Below are positions 45,470 through 55,344 of a stretch of DNA of 64,000 nt, piece after piece. The stretch is from Branchinecta lynchi (Eukaryota > Arthropoda > Branchiopoda > Anostraca > Branchinectidae). The translations under genes were made by a program, and so were the position numbers. How positions within the stretch are numbered: the first letter of the stretch is position 1; every line of letters begins with the position of its first letter. The notes below the pieces were generated by a model. The model saw only the letters and a program-made list of their open reading frames with translations. It did no database searches and had not been told where the DNA came from. The stretch lies in assembly GCA_023053575.1 (NCBI GenBank), contig JAKZAP010000004.1:2833572-2897571 (forward strand), written 5' to 3'.

Positions 45470-46055
45470 AATTGCAGCAAAATAAGGATTTCTACTGTAG
45501 GATTAGCTCCGTAGTTGACTCTGGTTTGTTGGCAGTGCTCATTTGTGACACCTCCGACCAGGGTTTGGATTTCCGCGGCAAATTTGTGTCCCACACTTCT
45601 TCTGAGTATTTGTCGCGGGATAAAAAGCATGTCCCACACGCTCGGCCCAAAAGCTGCAACTCGCGGAAACGCAGCTTTATCGGGTTGTTTGCATTAATCT
45701 AACATGCCTTGGAATAAAAATAAAATACAATAAATTTAAATTCCCGCCAAATCGAGCCACAAACCACCTCTTGGTTGGAGCCACAATTAGGCTACTTTGA
45801 CTTCACTTGGCCCAAAGTACAACATGGGGACAGAAGTGGCTTACTTTCTTGGGAAAAGGCAGAATACAATCAGATAAAAGTTTAGATTAGCATTTGTTGA
45901 CAAAATTTCGAACTTCGGACTATATAGAGATGCTGTGTTTTCAAATTCAGTTTTATATTATTAGAAGCTTATAAGAGACGGTGATGCAAATGCTATTTGA
46001 CTAAGGTTTTAATTTTCAATTTTTAGGGAAAACGAGACCTATGAAAGAATGCACA
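45470..46055. other. No recognised gene
   Basis: No supported feature. Confidence 0.3.
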
Positions 46056-46057
46056 AG

Positions 46058-46222
46058 CCTTGCAAGTGCCATATGAGCTTCCAGCTCTTTTATTGCTTAG
46101 CTTACGCGGAAATGCCCAAGCTAGAAAACGTGAGACAGAGGGACAGACTGAACGACCGACAGACCGACATTATGATTGTTATATGGCACTTGGTCGAACA
46201 CTGCAAATGCCATAAAAGACCA
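46058..46222. mobile_element. Family B end fragments, head to head
   Basis: A minus-oriented 5' end (GCAAGTGCCATATGAGCTTC, CAGCTCTT) abuts a plus-oriented 3' end: a GGGACAGACTGAACGACCGA-type microsatellite followed by the ATATGGCACTTG palindrome and CAAATGCCATA. No monomer array remains. Confidence 0.6.
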
Positions 46223-46463
46223 GGAATACGCGTTTTTGTATGTCCCAGGGACTTAACTCCCCGTATTCTCGCGAGTCCCTACGGACGAACAATGCTCCGA
46301 AATGACTCCCTTTCAGATTCGGTGGGTAATCAATTTTGGGGGTTGCTGGTGTTGTTGGGTGTTAAAAATACCTTGTTGATCGCGAAAAACACACTAGTGG
46401 GAAAGGCCGGATGTCCAACCGTAAGCACTGTAAAAAGTTCTTCCGACTAAGGATTAAACTTAA

Positions 46464-46576
46464 CTGCAGTATTTGCTACTGGGATTAATCTTATCTCTAC
46501 TGGGATAAGATTAATCCGAATTAAAGGTAATCTTAGCTGAGTAGAGACATTACTAATCCCAGTAGCAAATACTGCA
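46464..46576. mobile_element. Short palindromic MITE, family H copy 2
   Basis: Inverted ends CTGCAGTATTTGCTACTGGG and CCCAGTAGCAAATACTGCA. The interior repeats TCTCTACTGGGATAAGATTA. Matches 9672-9769. Confidence 0.72.
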
Positions 46577-46749
46577 AGATTTTCTTTTACAGTTAGGGTG
46601 TTCCGTTAGCATATTCAAGTGTTCGTTTGTCATAGTTCTTAACCTCTGATCTGTATTCTTACTGTTAGCCCTGGTAGGTAGAGATTAGGTCCAAAGAAGG
46701 GGATTCTTCCTCGAAAAAAAAAATCCTGGATGCGGCCCTGTTTGTGGTC

Positions 46750-47225
46750 TACATATAAAAAGTGGGGAAACACTCTATTCGAGTCACATACTTATTATGG
46801 GATAGCGCAAAAACGGCGTTTTTACAAAAAAAGGTCTCATGTCTGTATTTCTTGTGCGGTACATACAAATGCCAGAAAATAAAAATAAATTATAGTTTTG
46901 TCTCAGTAATAGAATATCAGGTTTGTGGCTTTGCCATTCTCTACGAGAAGGATCTTCAGATCTATGTATGTATGCTCAACTCTTAATATTTGGCCCTAAG
47001 TTTACCATTTTGATTTCCCGCCAAATTCCAGACTAACAATCGAAAATCAGCTCATAGTTATTTCGCAATTCGAGCCACAAGCAGGCCACCAGGCTTGCCA
47101 CAACACCTTATTTGTCGTAGAAACTCACTTGAGTGCCACATAAACGACCAAGAAAACTCTCATTTCGAGCCAACAAACTCTTTGCTATCAAAAATTATCC
47201 CTAACTAAACGGATACATCAGCTGC
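46750..47225. other. No recognised gene
   Basis: No supported feature. Confidence 0.3.
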
Positions 47226-47232
47226 TTTAATT

Positions 47233-47276
47233 CGAGAAGAAGACCCTTGCCAAGAACGACCGAAATGTATCTCTGA
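47233..47276 (+). ncRNA. Highly degenerate hammerhead copy
   Basis: Helix II (ACCCTTGCCAAGAACG) and CGAAATGTATC are recognisable, but CTGA is lost (GAGAAGAAG). The preceding ACGGATACATCAGCTGC shows the element context. Confidence 0.35.
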
Positions 47277-47692
47277 TAAAATTAAAGTGAAGTCTCTCTT
47301 TAGCGCAGCTTTATTTGTTACATACAGTAAATAATTTCGAGCAAGAAAATTAATGAGAAGAAAAGAGAATAATACAAAATGCCTATGCAGCCAAAAAAAC
47401 AGCGTCACCGTGCCGCATCCAGGTGGCGAGCGACAGAACTAAAGGCGATATAAAATACACTGTTACTGCTTAAATTAATTGCTAATGGCAACTTGAGGGA
47501 AACCAATGTATGAGCGTTTATCTAGTGTTTTACTCGGTGTTTTATCGCGTTCGTATAGTTTTTTAGTGTATATAATATGATTTGTTATGTAGCAGCTCAA
47601 GTTGGCTAAATTTGGAAATGAATAAATAAAAAAATACAATGAAAAGGTTGTCCGTATCACAATCAAGATCACAATTTAAAATTTTGACCGAG

Positions 47693-48003
47693 CGTCAGAT
47701 AGTTCGAAAAATACCCACGGGGATAAAATACCCGACTATCCAGATAGACAAAATCTTTCGCAGCTGTTCTGCTGAACTAGGAATATTTCTCTGAAATGGA
47801 AGAGTATCCTGGGTCTTTTGTCCTAGCTTAGGTACCGGGTGGCATGTTGGCAATTTTGTCTATCTGAGCAAGAACGCCGGTTCGATCCAAGCGGAATATT
47901 TTGAAACTAGGTGAGGCTCGGGCAACATAGCAACATAGAAGCATAGGAAATGACAAGCCCCTTGAATGGCAAGTCATTATAGGAAATGTGTGGGTTCTTG
48001 CTT
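47693..48003. mobile_element. Family G MITE, left end missing
   Basis: Matches 41090-41410 along its length: CAGATAGTTCGA.AAATACCC, CGCAGCTGTT.TGCTGAACTA, TCCTAGCTTAGGTACC.GGTG, GACAAGCCCC.TGAATGGC. The right end is decayed (GTGTGGGTTCTTG). Confidence 0.7.
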
Positions 48004-48009
48004 AAACCT

Positions 48010-49130
48010 AGGTCTTACGACCTTTTATTTACCCAGCTGCCTTGGCGCACCGATAGTCGGCTTATATCGGGGAAGAAGAAGAACATTGAGTCGAAAGAAA
48101 CAAAATCTGCTATACATACCACGTCATTGAATTTCTTGAAAATCAAAATGGACATAATTGCTGGACCGTACAGAAAGACAGATGTCTGTCCTCACCATAG
48201 CAGTAACAACTTACAACGCACTTGCCACCTATCAACTGAGAGTAAGGCCAAGGAAGTACAGGTTTATTCCGCAAGAGAGCAGACCTGTAAACGTTCTCCA
48301 CCATCATCAAGGCGCGGAAAACAAATGAGTGATATCATACTGGTTTTGTTTATTGGTTTAAGTAGACCAGGACTTTAATTCCATGAAAAGTTATTGTAAC
48401 TAGTTGTTCAAGAATGTCCCGGCTTGTTGACTACTTCTTAGTAGCAGGTTTTCAGAGCAATTCAGCTCCAAGTAAGTATTGATTTCTTTTAGTTTTGATT
48501 TGTACAGGAGGGGTATCCAATCTCCAGCAAGATTTCAAATTTCCAGAGAAGTCTTTTCTTGAGAATAACGTATCTGGCTTCAAAAGGAACCCACAAATGT
48601 GATAAACATACTAGATTGAAGATAAGGTAAATGACATAGTATCGTGCAAATTTAGTATAAATCACGCTTATCGTACAGTAACTTATCAATCAGTAGCCAC
48701 ACTTGTAATGTGCTTTTCAAACTTCGAATTTTCTGCCATTTTGGCGGTACAGTAGAGGTATGCTTATGTGAACGTTTGTTGACAGTGGACTTTACCAATT
48801 TCATTCATGTGTCTAAAGCTAACTACTGGTTAGTCAAAGTAGGTAATTAAGGGCATCTGAAAACACCTGTATAGGCATTTTGGGTCTTCATTCTGCCGTT
48901 TAGCCCAAAACTCACTGTTCACGTTAAAGTAACTGTTCACATAAGCATACCTCTACTGTACTAGGGATTGGAAAGTTGCGTAAATGTGCAGTCAATTCGT
49001 TGTAGTCATCACTTTGCTTCCAACTTCCGTGGATTTGAATTTATTCTTAAAATTCATCACTAAATATTCCTTCAGCCCAAGCTGACTGCGAATCATACTT
49101 GATGGTGGAAAATGTATATGTCAGCTGAAT
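48010..49130. other. No recognised gene
   Basis: Two copies of CATAAGCATACCTCTACTGT in opposite orientation (near 48750 and 48940, with GAACGT..TTGTTGACAGTG and ACTGTTCACATAAG) hint at an inverted-repeat element spanning about 48745-48962. Otherwise nothing is supported. Confidence 0.35.
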
Positions 49131-49137
49131 TTTATTG

Positions 49138-49181
49138 GAGCTATATTCCGGCCCTTCTTGGCAAGCATCCTCTTCAGGCTC
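49138..49181 (-). ncRNA. Hammerhead copy, near-intact
   Basis: Minus strand: GAGC, CUGAAGA, helix II (with GGAUGCUUGCC), GGAA in place of GAAA, UAU, A, GCUC. Helix I pairs perfectly with the GAGC/GCUC variant. The A13-to-G change should reduce or abolish activity. Confidence 0.5.
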
Positions 49182-49892
49182 AAAACCGCTCAACTTCAAA
49201 AAAAGAACTTGTGGTGTTTCCCACAAGTTCCTTTTTCCAACTTGAGCGGTTTTGAGTGGTGTAGATTTAAACTATTTGGACGATGATGAGGATATTGACA
49301 TGTTTTTTGTCATCTAGAAAGTTCTGAAGGAAGTATGTGGAACACGTTTCACGGCAGTTAATGTAGACAAGTGTTTTTTTGTGTTTTTTTTTTACTCTGG
49401 ATAGTAAGTAGGCTACTCACATGCTATACACATGTTTGAATGAAATGCAACTGTATTTTTATTACTGAAAGTACATTACTTACGGCCATTTCCTGGTACA
49501 TGGAAAGCAAGTACACAGAACCTTGCTGGGTGATGCGCGCTAGCAGATACATTACTGTGTGATGCGCGAAAGCATGTACCTTTCCGTGTGGGGACACGAA
49601 AAGCAAGTAGGCTACCTTTCCTTGCGGGCGCACAATACTAAAATCACAAAGTGCCTGTGATTCGTGAAACACAGAGAAGAGAGATACAGTCAATATATGC
49701 ACATTGCTGGGTAGAGAAGGTTTCAGCGCATCAAATGAAATAAAAAACTGTGCTGTAGGTTATACACAGGAAAAGTTAGAAGAAGAAGCAGAATTTGTGA
49801 CATATTCTGCACGATACTATGTCATTTACCTTAGCCTGATTGAATGGTTTACATATTTGATAAATATTGCTTCAGTATTTCTAGTTAAACAT

Positions 49893-50257
49893 AGTTGCGT
49901 TTTTGAAAATACCATGGTATCTGAAGTCATTTCTGCAGTTATCGTGGTATCTGATACCACCGTCACAAGTCGTTTTTGCAGTTATTGTGGTATCTGATAT
50001 TCAGATACCACTGTCCGATTGTGGTAACTAGTCGTGGTATCTGAAAAGTCATCTCAATTTCACCAAATTTTGTCAGATTGGTGAGGAAGAAGTTTGGCAC
50101 TTAGTGATGTGGCTGAATATCTGTTTTTCTTTTGGGATAACTTCGAAAAGCGCAATTTCGGCATTTGTCGTTTTTGCAGAGCAACCGTAAATCAGATACC
50201 TCAGTAACTGCTAAAACGACTAATTGTAGATCCAGTTACGGTGGTAACAGATACCTT
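49893..50257. mobile_element. Family E MITE, truncated at the right
   Basis: Left end AGTTGCGTTTTTGAAAATAC, internal CGTTTTTGCAGTTAT.GTGG, TCATCTCA.TTTCA, GGTGAGGAAGAAGTTTGGCA and GGTGGTAACAGATACC. The right terminal palindrome is replaced by PLE sequence TTTATTCAAACAATG at 50258. Confidence 0.65.
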
Positions 50258-50303
50258 TATTCAAACAATGTTTACAACAGATATGTCAGCTATGATTCTT
50301 CAT

Positions 50304-50322
50304 CAGCGATTTTTCGGCCCTT
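50304..50322 (-). ncRNA. Truncated hammerhead piece
   Basis: CAGCGATTTTTCGGCCC only. The PLE repeat restarts at TTTATTCAAACAATG immediately after, so two copies are joined in tandem with the first cut in helix II. Confidence 0.4.
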
Positions 50323-50369
50323 TTATTCAAACAATGTTTACAACGGATACGTCAGCTATGATTTTTCAT

Positions 50370-50413
50370 CAGCGATATTTCGGCCCTTCTTGGCAAGGGT
50401 CCTCGTCAGGCTG
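50370..50413 (-). ncRNA. Hammerhead ribozyme, intact core
   Basis: Minus strand, identical in all core and helix positions to the copy at 24931: CAGC, CUGACGA, full helix II, GAAA, UAU, C, GCUG. Surrounded by the PLE repeat (ACGGATACGTCAGCTATG; GTTCAACTTCGGGGAAGG). Confidence 0.75.
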
Positions 50414-50749
50414 TCAATCTTCTTGTTCAACTTCGGGGAAGGAAACAAACCTGTAATAAATAACTGAAGCTTCTACCGACTATAAATATCTTATTAAGGT
50501 AAATTATCTTCAAATGACACTGATTCTAATAACACATAAAAATAAAAGCAAGGGCAATAATTCGTTTCATATCATATTCACGGGAATCCCTTTTAGAAAA
50601 TGTCTCAATGATTCGAAGAGAAAAAATGGAAAGATCCACTGAAGGTCCCTTTTTAAGCTATAGGAATTTTTAAATAAAACATAAGCCAATAAAAGCTGAG
50701 AGTTTATTACAGGTTTGTTTCCTTCCCCGAAGTTGAACAAGAAGATTGA

Positions 50750-50793
50750 CAGCCTGACGAGGACCCTTGCCAAGAAGGGCCGAAATATCGCTG
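50750..50793 (+). ncRNA. Hammerhead ribozyme, intact core, opposite orientation
   Basis: Plus-strand copy with CAGC at 50750-50753, CUGACGA at 50754-50760, helix II to 50781, GAAA 50782-50785, UAU, cleavage predicted after C50789, and GCUG 50790-50793. It faces the copy at 50370, forming an inverted pair about 340 bp apart within PLE repeats 50255-50990. Confidence 0.76.
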
Positions 50794-50870
50794 ATGAAAA
50801 ATCATAGCTGACGTATCCGTTGTAAACATTGTTTGAATAAATGTTTCAAAGTCAGCTTGGGCTCAAAGAA

Positions 50871-50912
50871 TATTTATTTCGGCCCTTCTTGGCAAGGGTC
50901 CTCGTCAGGCTG
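50871..50912 (-). ncRNA. Hammerhead copy lacking one helix I strand
   Basis: Core CUGACGA, helix II and GAAA are intact on the minus strand, but the sequence after GAAAUA runs into AATATTCTTTGAGCCCAAGC instead of UC-GCUG. A junction truncation, and inactive. Confidence 0.5.
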
Positions 50913-51009
50913 TCAATCCTCTGGTTCAACTTCGGGGAAGGAAACAAACCTGTAATAAATAACTGAAGCGTCTACCCACTATAAATATCTTATTAAAGTA
51001 AATTATCTT

Positions 51010-51149
51010 CAAATACCACTATAATGAAAAAAACTAGTACTGAGATTTAATTTTTGACACGGACGCTGTTTTTGACATTGACGAACTGTGTTTTTGATTG
51101 GGGCGATGACAGGAAAGGTTTTTTTCTACATTTTGGTCAACTTCGTTTT
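51010..51149 (+). repeat. Host repeat left of a family B insertion
   Basis: ACTGAGATTTAATTTTTGAC, GATTGGGGCGA, CTACATTTTGGTCAACTTCG matches 52930-53040. Family B is inserted after it and the repeat resumes at 52812 with ATTAATAAGG. Confidence 0.6.
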
Positions 51150-52811
51150 TTATGGCACTTGCCCTTCGGCCAAGTGCCATATAGCGATTGTAATTTCTGT
51201 CCGTCAGTCGGTCCCGGTTTTGCTAGTTCGGGCACTTCCAGATAAGCTAGGACGATGAAACTTGGCAGGCATATCAGGGACCGGACCAGCTCAACTTAAA
51301 ATTAATCATTTCTTCAATCCGACTTTCCCCGGATCCGGGAGTCCGGAAACTATAAAGCAAAAATGGAGCGAAAAGTAGCAAAAAAAAGCGCTGCCCGAAT
51401 GCGGGAGCAAACCAGGAACCTCTGAGTTATAAGGCCAACGCTCTACCAACTGAACCACGAGTCCATGTATGAGAGAGCGAATGCGGGACCAAGAACAAAG
51501 TGGATAATCTAAACAAATTACATTGTTAGGATAATGGAACTTGTCAGGAATATTGGATGTATTAGGGAGCGAATGCGGGAGTATATATTGTTAAAAGATT
51601 GACGACCTGATTAACCTGGCCATAGTCAAGAAACATAAATAATAGTTTGGGCACTTCCACGCAAGCTAGGACGATGAAACTTCGCAGGCATATCAGGGAC
51701 CCGACCAGACTAAGTTGGAAATAGTCACTTGCCCGATCCGACCATCGTGGGGGAGGGGGCGGAATCCGGAAAATAGGGACATTCATCACTTTCGAACGGG
51801 TGATCGGATCTTAATGAAACTTGATATCTGGAAAGATCTCGTGTCTCAGATGTCTCATTTCAAGTCCGGACCGGATCCGATGAATCTTGGGGGTGGGTCT
51901 TGAGGGGAGTAGAGGGACGGGGAATCCGGAAAAATTTGGAAAAATTATATATTTTCAGCTTACGAACGGGTCGTCGGATCTTAACGAAACTGGAAGGACC
52001 TCATGTCTCAGACGCCGGTGACATTGGGGGGAGTTGAAAGGGGAAACCGGAAAAACGCTCAGAGTGGAGAGATCCGGATGAAACTTGGTAGAAAGAACAA
52101 GCACAAGTCCTAGATACCTGACTGACATAACCGGAACGGATCCGCTCACTTTGGGGGAGTTGGGGGGGGGGAGTCCTAATTTCTAGTGATCCCGTGAGTT
52201 CTATGCTTCCTGATGTGCTAGGACAACGAAAATTGGCAAGCATGCCAAGGACCCGACCAGATTAAATAGGAAATAGTCACTTCCCCGATCCGACCATCTG
52301 GGGGGGGGGGTGGAGGGACGGGGAAGCCAAAATTGAGGTATTTTTAACTTGCGAACGGTTGGTCGGATCTTGATGAAAGTTGATATTTAGCATGACCTCG
52401 TGTCTCAGACGTCCCACTTCAAATCCGGACCGGATCCGATGACACTGGGGGGGGGGGGGGGGGGGGGGGGAGCTGGTGGAGGGAACCAGAAATCTTGACA
52501 AACGCTTAGAGTGCAGCGATCGGGATGGAACTTATTCGGCCACGGTAGGTGGAGATAGAGTGAGTACCGGAAATCGTGTAGCACGTCTAGGGATCAAACA
52601 AATGGATTTATTGGGATGAAAGTTTGAACAGTCATGTGCATTTGCTACAGACAATCGAGACGATGCCGGAACTGCTCAGAAATGAGTGAAACTAAATATC
52701 CTATTTCTATTTCCGAACCGCATTTTTGGATGGCGGGTGTATTTTGTGAGGTTCTCATCTACTTTCTTGTACAGCCTACTCGTACAAGTGCCATATGAGC
52801 TCGTAGCTCTT
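51150..52811 (-). mobile_element. Family B element, complete, 1.66 kb
   Basis: Left edge: terminal palindrome TATGGCACTTG..CAAGTGCCATATAG (51151-51184), then GTCCGTCAGTCGGTCC. The monomer array repeats ACGATGAAACTT.GCAGGCAT, GATCTTAATGAAACTTGATA and GGATGAAACTTGG. Right end: CAAGTGCCATATGAGC plus the hairpin GAGCTCGTAGCTC. GTTTT lies on both sides (51145-51149, 52812-52816), which in T-rich DNA may be chance. It contains a tRNA-like insertion at 51394-51464. Confidence 0.78.
51394..51464 (-). pseudogene. tRNA-like sequence (tRNA pseudogene or SINE head)
   Basis: Minus strand: GGACTCG, TGGTTCAGTTGGTAGAGCG (a good D-arm with box A), an anticodon-arm-like region GGCCTTATAACTC, GAGGTTCC and a box-B-like GGTTTGCTCCC. 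The acceptor, anticodon and T stems do not pair well, so it is not a functional tRNA. It lies inside a family B element, bracketed by repeats of GCGAATGCGGGA (51396, 51478, 51571). Confidence 0.5.
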
Positions 52812-52929
52812 GTTTTATTAATAAGGGGCTGAAAACTTAAATATTATTTTATTAATGACCTCGTTGTACGTTTCTATTATGAGTACTCGCCTGTATCTAT
52901 TACTTAATCCAATTACTGCACGGAAAAAC

Positions 52930-53050
52930 TAGTGCTGAGATTTAATTTTTGATACAGCTGCTGTTTTTGCTGCACAATTGGGGCGACAGAAACATTTTTT
53001 TCTGCATTTTGATCGACTTCGGTTTTGTTGTTAATAAGGAACTGAGGCTT
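52930..53050 (+). repeat. Second copy of the 51010 host repeat
   Basis: CTGAGATTTAATTTTTGATA, ATTGGGGCGACAGAAAC, CATTTTGATCGACTTCGG, then TTTTGTTGTTAATAAGGAAC. This is the unoccupied version of the site used by the family B element at 51150. Confidence 0.6.
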
Positions 53051-53089
53051 AAATTTTCTTCCCTTAATAACCATGTTCCATCTTTCCGG

Positions 53090-54636
53090 TAGGGAGTACT
53101 CGAATGTATCTCCCCATTTCAAAGATCCCATTTCAATTCGGATTCAGGTCTTCACATTCTATAGAACAGGCAATATTAAAGCTAACCCAGTTCTTGAATG
53201 ATGCCATGGATAAAGGTCTGCTACCTGCAACAATATTCGTGGACATAAAAAAAGCTTTCGACACTATTTCTCACAAAATTCTACTATCTAAGCTACATAA
53301 TTGCGGTGTTAGAGGACAAGCGAGTTTTCTAATTCAATCACCTAAAGGACAGAAAACAAATTCTGGATGCGAATGGCTACATTACAGATGAAGAAAATCT
53401 ATCAAATGATGTTGGAGTCCCTCAGGGGTCCATACTTGGACCACTGTTATTTCTTATCTATGTAAACGATCTCCCTCTAAGCCTAACTTGCCATAGGACT
53501 GACATGGATCTCAGTTTACTGTTTGCTGATGATACAGCCAGCTCTACCTGCGACATAGATCAGCAATCTCTAAGATCAAATCTCCAACTATCACTGAAGA
53601 AGATGCTTCACTGGTTCCATTGTAACAAATTGGTTGTCAACACTTCGAAGACTCTTTTTATGGTTTTTTCAAGAACTTCTACTGCAGTACCAACGTTACA
53701 AGAGATTGAAGTCACATTTGGAGGTCAAGTAGTAAAAATCAATCGAGTGCGGACATCACGGTATCTTGGGGTCGTTGTTGACCAGAATTTAAGTTGGAAA
53801 GCTCACATCGCTAGCCTAAGACTTAAGTTGGGAAGGACGTAGGTGTAATGCATCGTCTCAAATTTTTTCTTCCTTTTTCTGCTCTAAAATCAATTTATTT
53901 TTCTCTTGTTCATTCGTATATTAATTATTGTTCGATTATTTATTTGAGTACGTTTCAATCTCATATTTCTCCTATTGTGAAGTTACAAAACAAAGCAGTG
54001 AGAATCCTTAAGATGTTATTTTATTCCCCAGTTTCTCTTCCTGGTAAATCTCCAACTAAAAGTCTTTACAGTTATTTCAGTATTATTCCTGTTAGACAAA
54101 TCCTAGTTTTTCATTGTATACTTTTCCATGTCCGTTATCTAAAGGATCTGCTGCCAGTTTGCTTCAAATCATTTGTTCCAGGCCCTCCTTCAGTCCGACC
54201 GTACAGTACTCGTCGTCCTTCAAGTAAGCTTCCTATGCCTTTAATTGTTTCCGAGCGATCAAGATTTTCCCCTAAAAATATTATTACTAAATATTGGAAC
54301 AAATATGAATCTTGTTTTAACCAGAGTCTGTCGCTCATAACAATAAAAGCTAAAATTAAAGCTGTACTTATTAATGAATATTAGTTTGTGAGTAGCTCCC
54401 GGCTTTTCAGCTATCGGATAAATAATAATATAATTATAAAAATACAAATTTTTGGTTTATATATTTTTTTTTTTTTGGTGTGAGATAGAGTGAGAAGTGT
54501 GATGGCATCCGTTTCTTCTGGGTTTGTTTATTTATCCCGTTTGTCGCCCGGCTTTCGAGCCAGTCTCCCTGCTGGGGACGTTATGTGAATATTGTTAAAT
54601 ATGTATGTTTAAATAATAAAAGAACTTGAACTTAAT
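53090..54636 (+). pseudogene. CR1/L2/Jockey-like LINE, RT with one frameshift
   Basis: Conserved RT blocks in order: FQFGFRSSHSIEQAILKLTQ, TIFVDIKKAFDTISHKILLS, LHNCGVRG. A frameshift near 53320-53360 follows, then KDRKQILDANGYITDEENLS, DVGVPQGSILGPLLFLIYVN, DMDLSLLFADDTASS (catalytic FADD) and RTSRYLGVVVDQNLSWKAHI. After a second short break come LVHSYINYCSIIYLSTFQSH, VKLQNKAVRIL and the C-terminal IITKYWN. The 3' UTR ends AATAATAAAAGAACTTGAAC. The endonuclease is absent, so this is a 5'-truncated but rather well preserved copy. Confidence 0.87.
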
Positions 54637-54933
54637 GCCTGCTCGGTTTTTCTTTATCTCAACGGCTTCTCGAATGGTTTTATGGAGTCCGGTGCACGTT
54701 GCAAGAATTTGGGCTTTTTTAAAATATACTGAATGAGATGGGTTTTCGAAAATATGTTCTGCAAGTGCAGGTTTGAAAGTATAGTTATGCCGGTGTCCGT
54801 TGGAGAGGGCGTGGTCAATTTCTTGCTCATGCTCTGCAAGTCGTTTTCCGAAAGTTCTCTCTGTCCTTCCTACGTAACGCTTTCCGCAATCACAAGGTAT
54901 GAAGATACCATGGTGTCTGCAAAAATGCAACTA
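54636..54933 (-). pseudogene. Penelope-like element GIY-YIG endonuclease fragment
   Basis: Minus-strand frame: HHGIFIPCDCGKRYVGRT (GIY...YIG signature with the CxC typical of PLEs), TFGKRLAEHEQEIDHAL (catalytic Arg in GKR, then a conserved H), PALAEHIFENPSHSV, and HKTIREAVEIKK with the catalytic Glu. It is cut at both sides: by a LINE 3' end at the left and by a family E MITE-like end at the right. The RT domain of the PLE is not present in the window. This supports a Penelope origin for the hammerhead repeats. Confidence 0.82.
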
Positions 54934-54939
54934 TAGTTT

Positions 54940-55120
54940 TCTTTTCAAACAGGATTACCTCATTCTAACCTTAGTTCGAATTCCTCGCCGTGACTTACAA
55001 TTGATGAAAAAGGCAGAGTTATCAAAGTCAATAGCCAGAAAACCTTTTTTCGAAGCAGCTTCAAAACAAAAAAAAGGCTCAGAATTTGAATATTTTTTTA
55101 CTCCTGACTATTGAAAAAAG
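54940..55120. other. No recognised gene
   Basis: No supported feature. Confidence 0.3.
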
Positions 55121-55123
55121 TAA

Positions 55124-55275
55124 TATTTTGCCTCTTGCCTGTCAGGCCAGCATGTACATTTCATTTTAATATTTTCGCGGCAACATTCGAGGTAATGTAG
55201 TCATATTTTGCCTCTTGACTGTCAGGACAGCATGTACATTTTGTTTTAACATTTTCGCGGCAACATTTGAGGTAC
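55124..55275. repeat. Tandem duplication, 74-78-bp unit
   Basis: Two adjacent copies begin TATTTTGCCTCTTG.CTGTC and end TTTTCGCGGCAACATT.GAGG, with a few mismatches. The first is at 55124-55197 and the second at 55202-55275. Confidence 0.75.
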
Positions 55276-55344
55276 GGGTAGTGTAAAAACGAGGTCAGGT
55301 ACCCCTTCTGTACTTTTGTTGGGTGCAGTTTAATTAAGCTGAAT

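Noticed and set aside
47986..48378. 130-codon open frame on the plus strand
   Set aside because: No family is recognised, it starts inside a MITE remnant and has no splice or codon signal.
51394..51464. Functional tRNA gene
   Set aside because: Box A is good, but the acceptor, anticodon and T stems do not pair, and it lies in a mobile element.
52447..52470. Long poly-G and poly-C runs as functional G-quadruplex sites
   Set aside because: They are length-variable tracts inside family B monomers and the hAT MITEs, and may also include assembly length errors.
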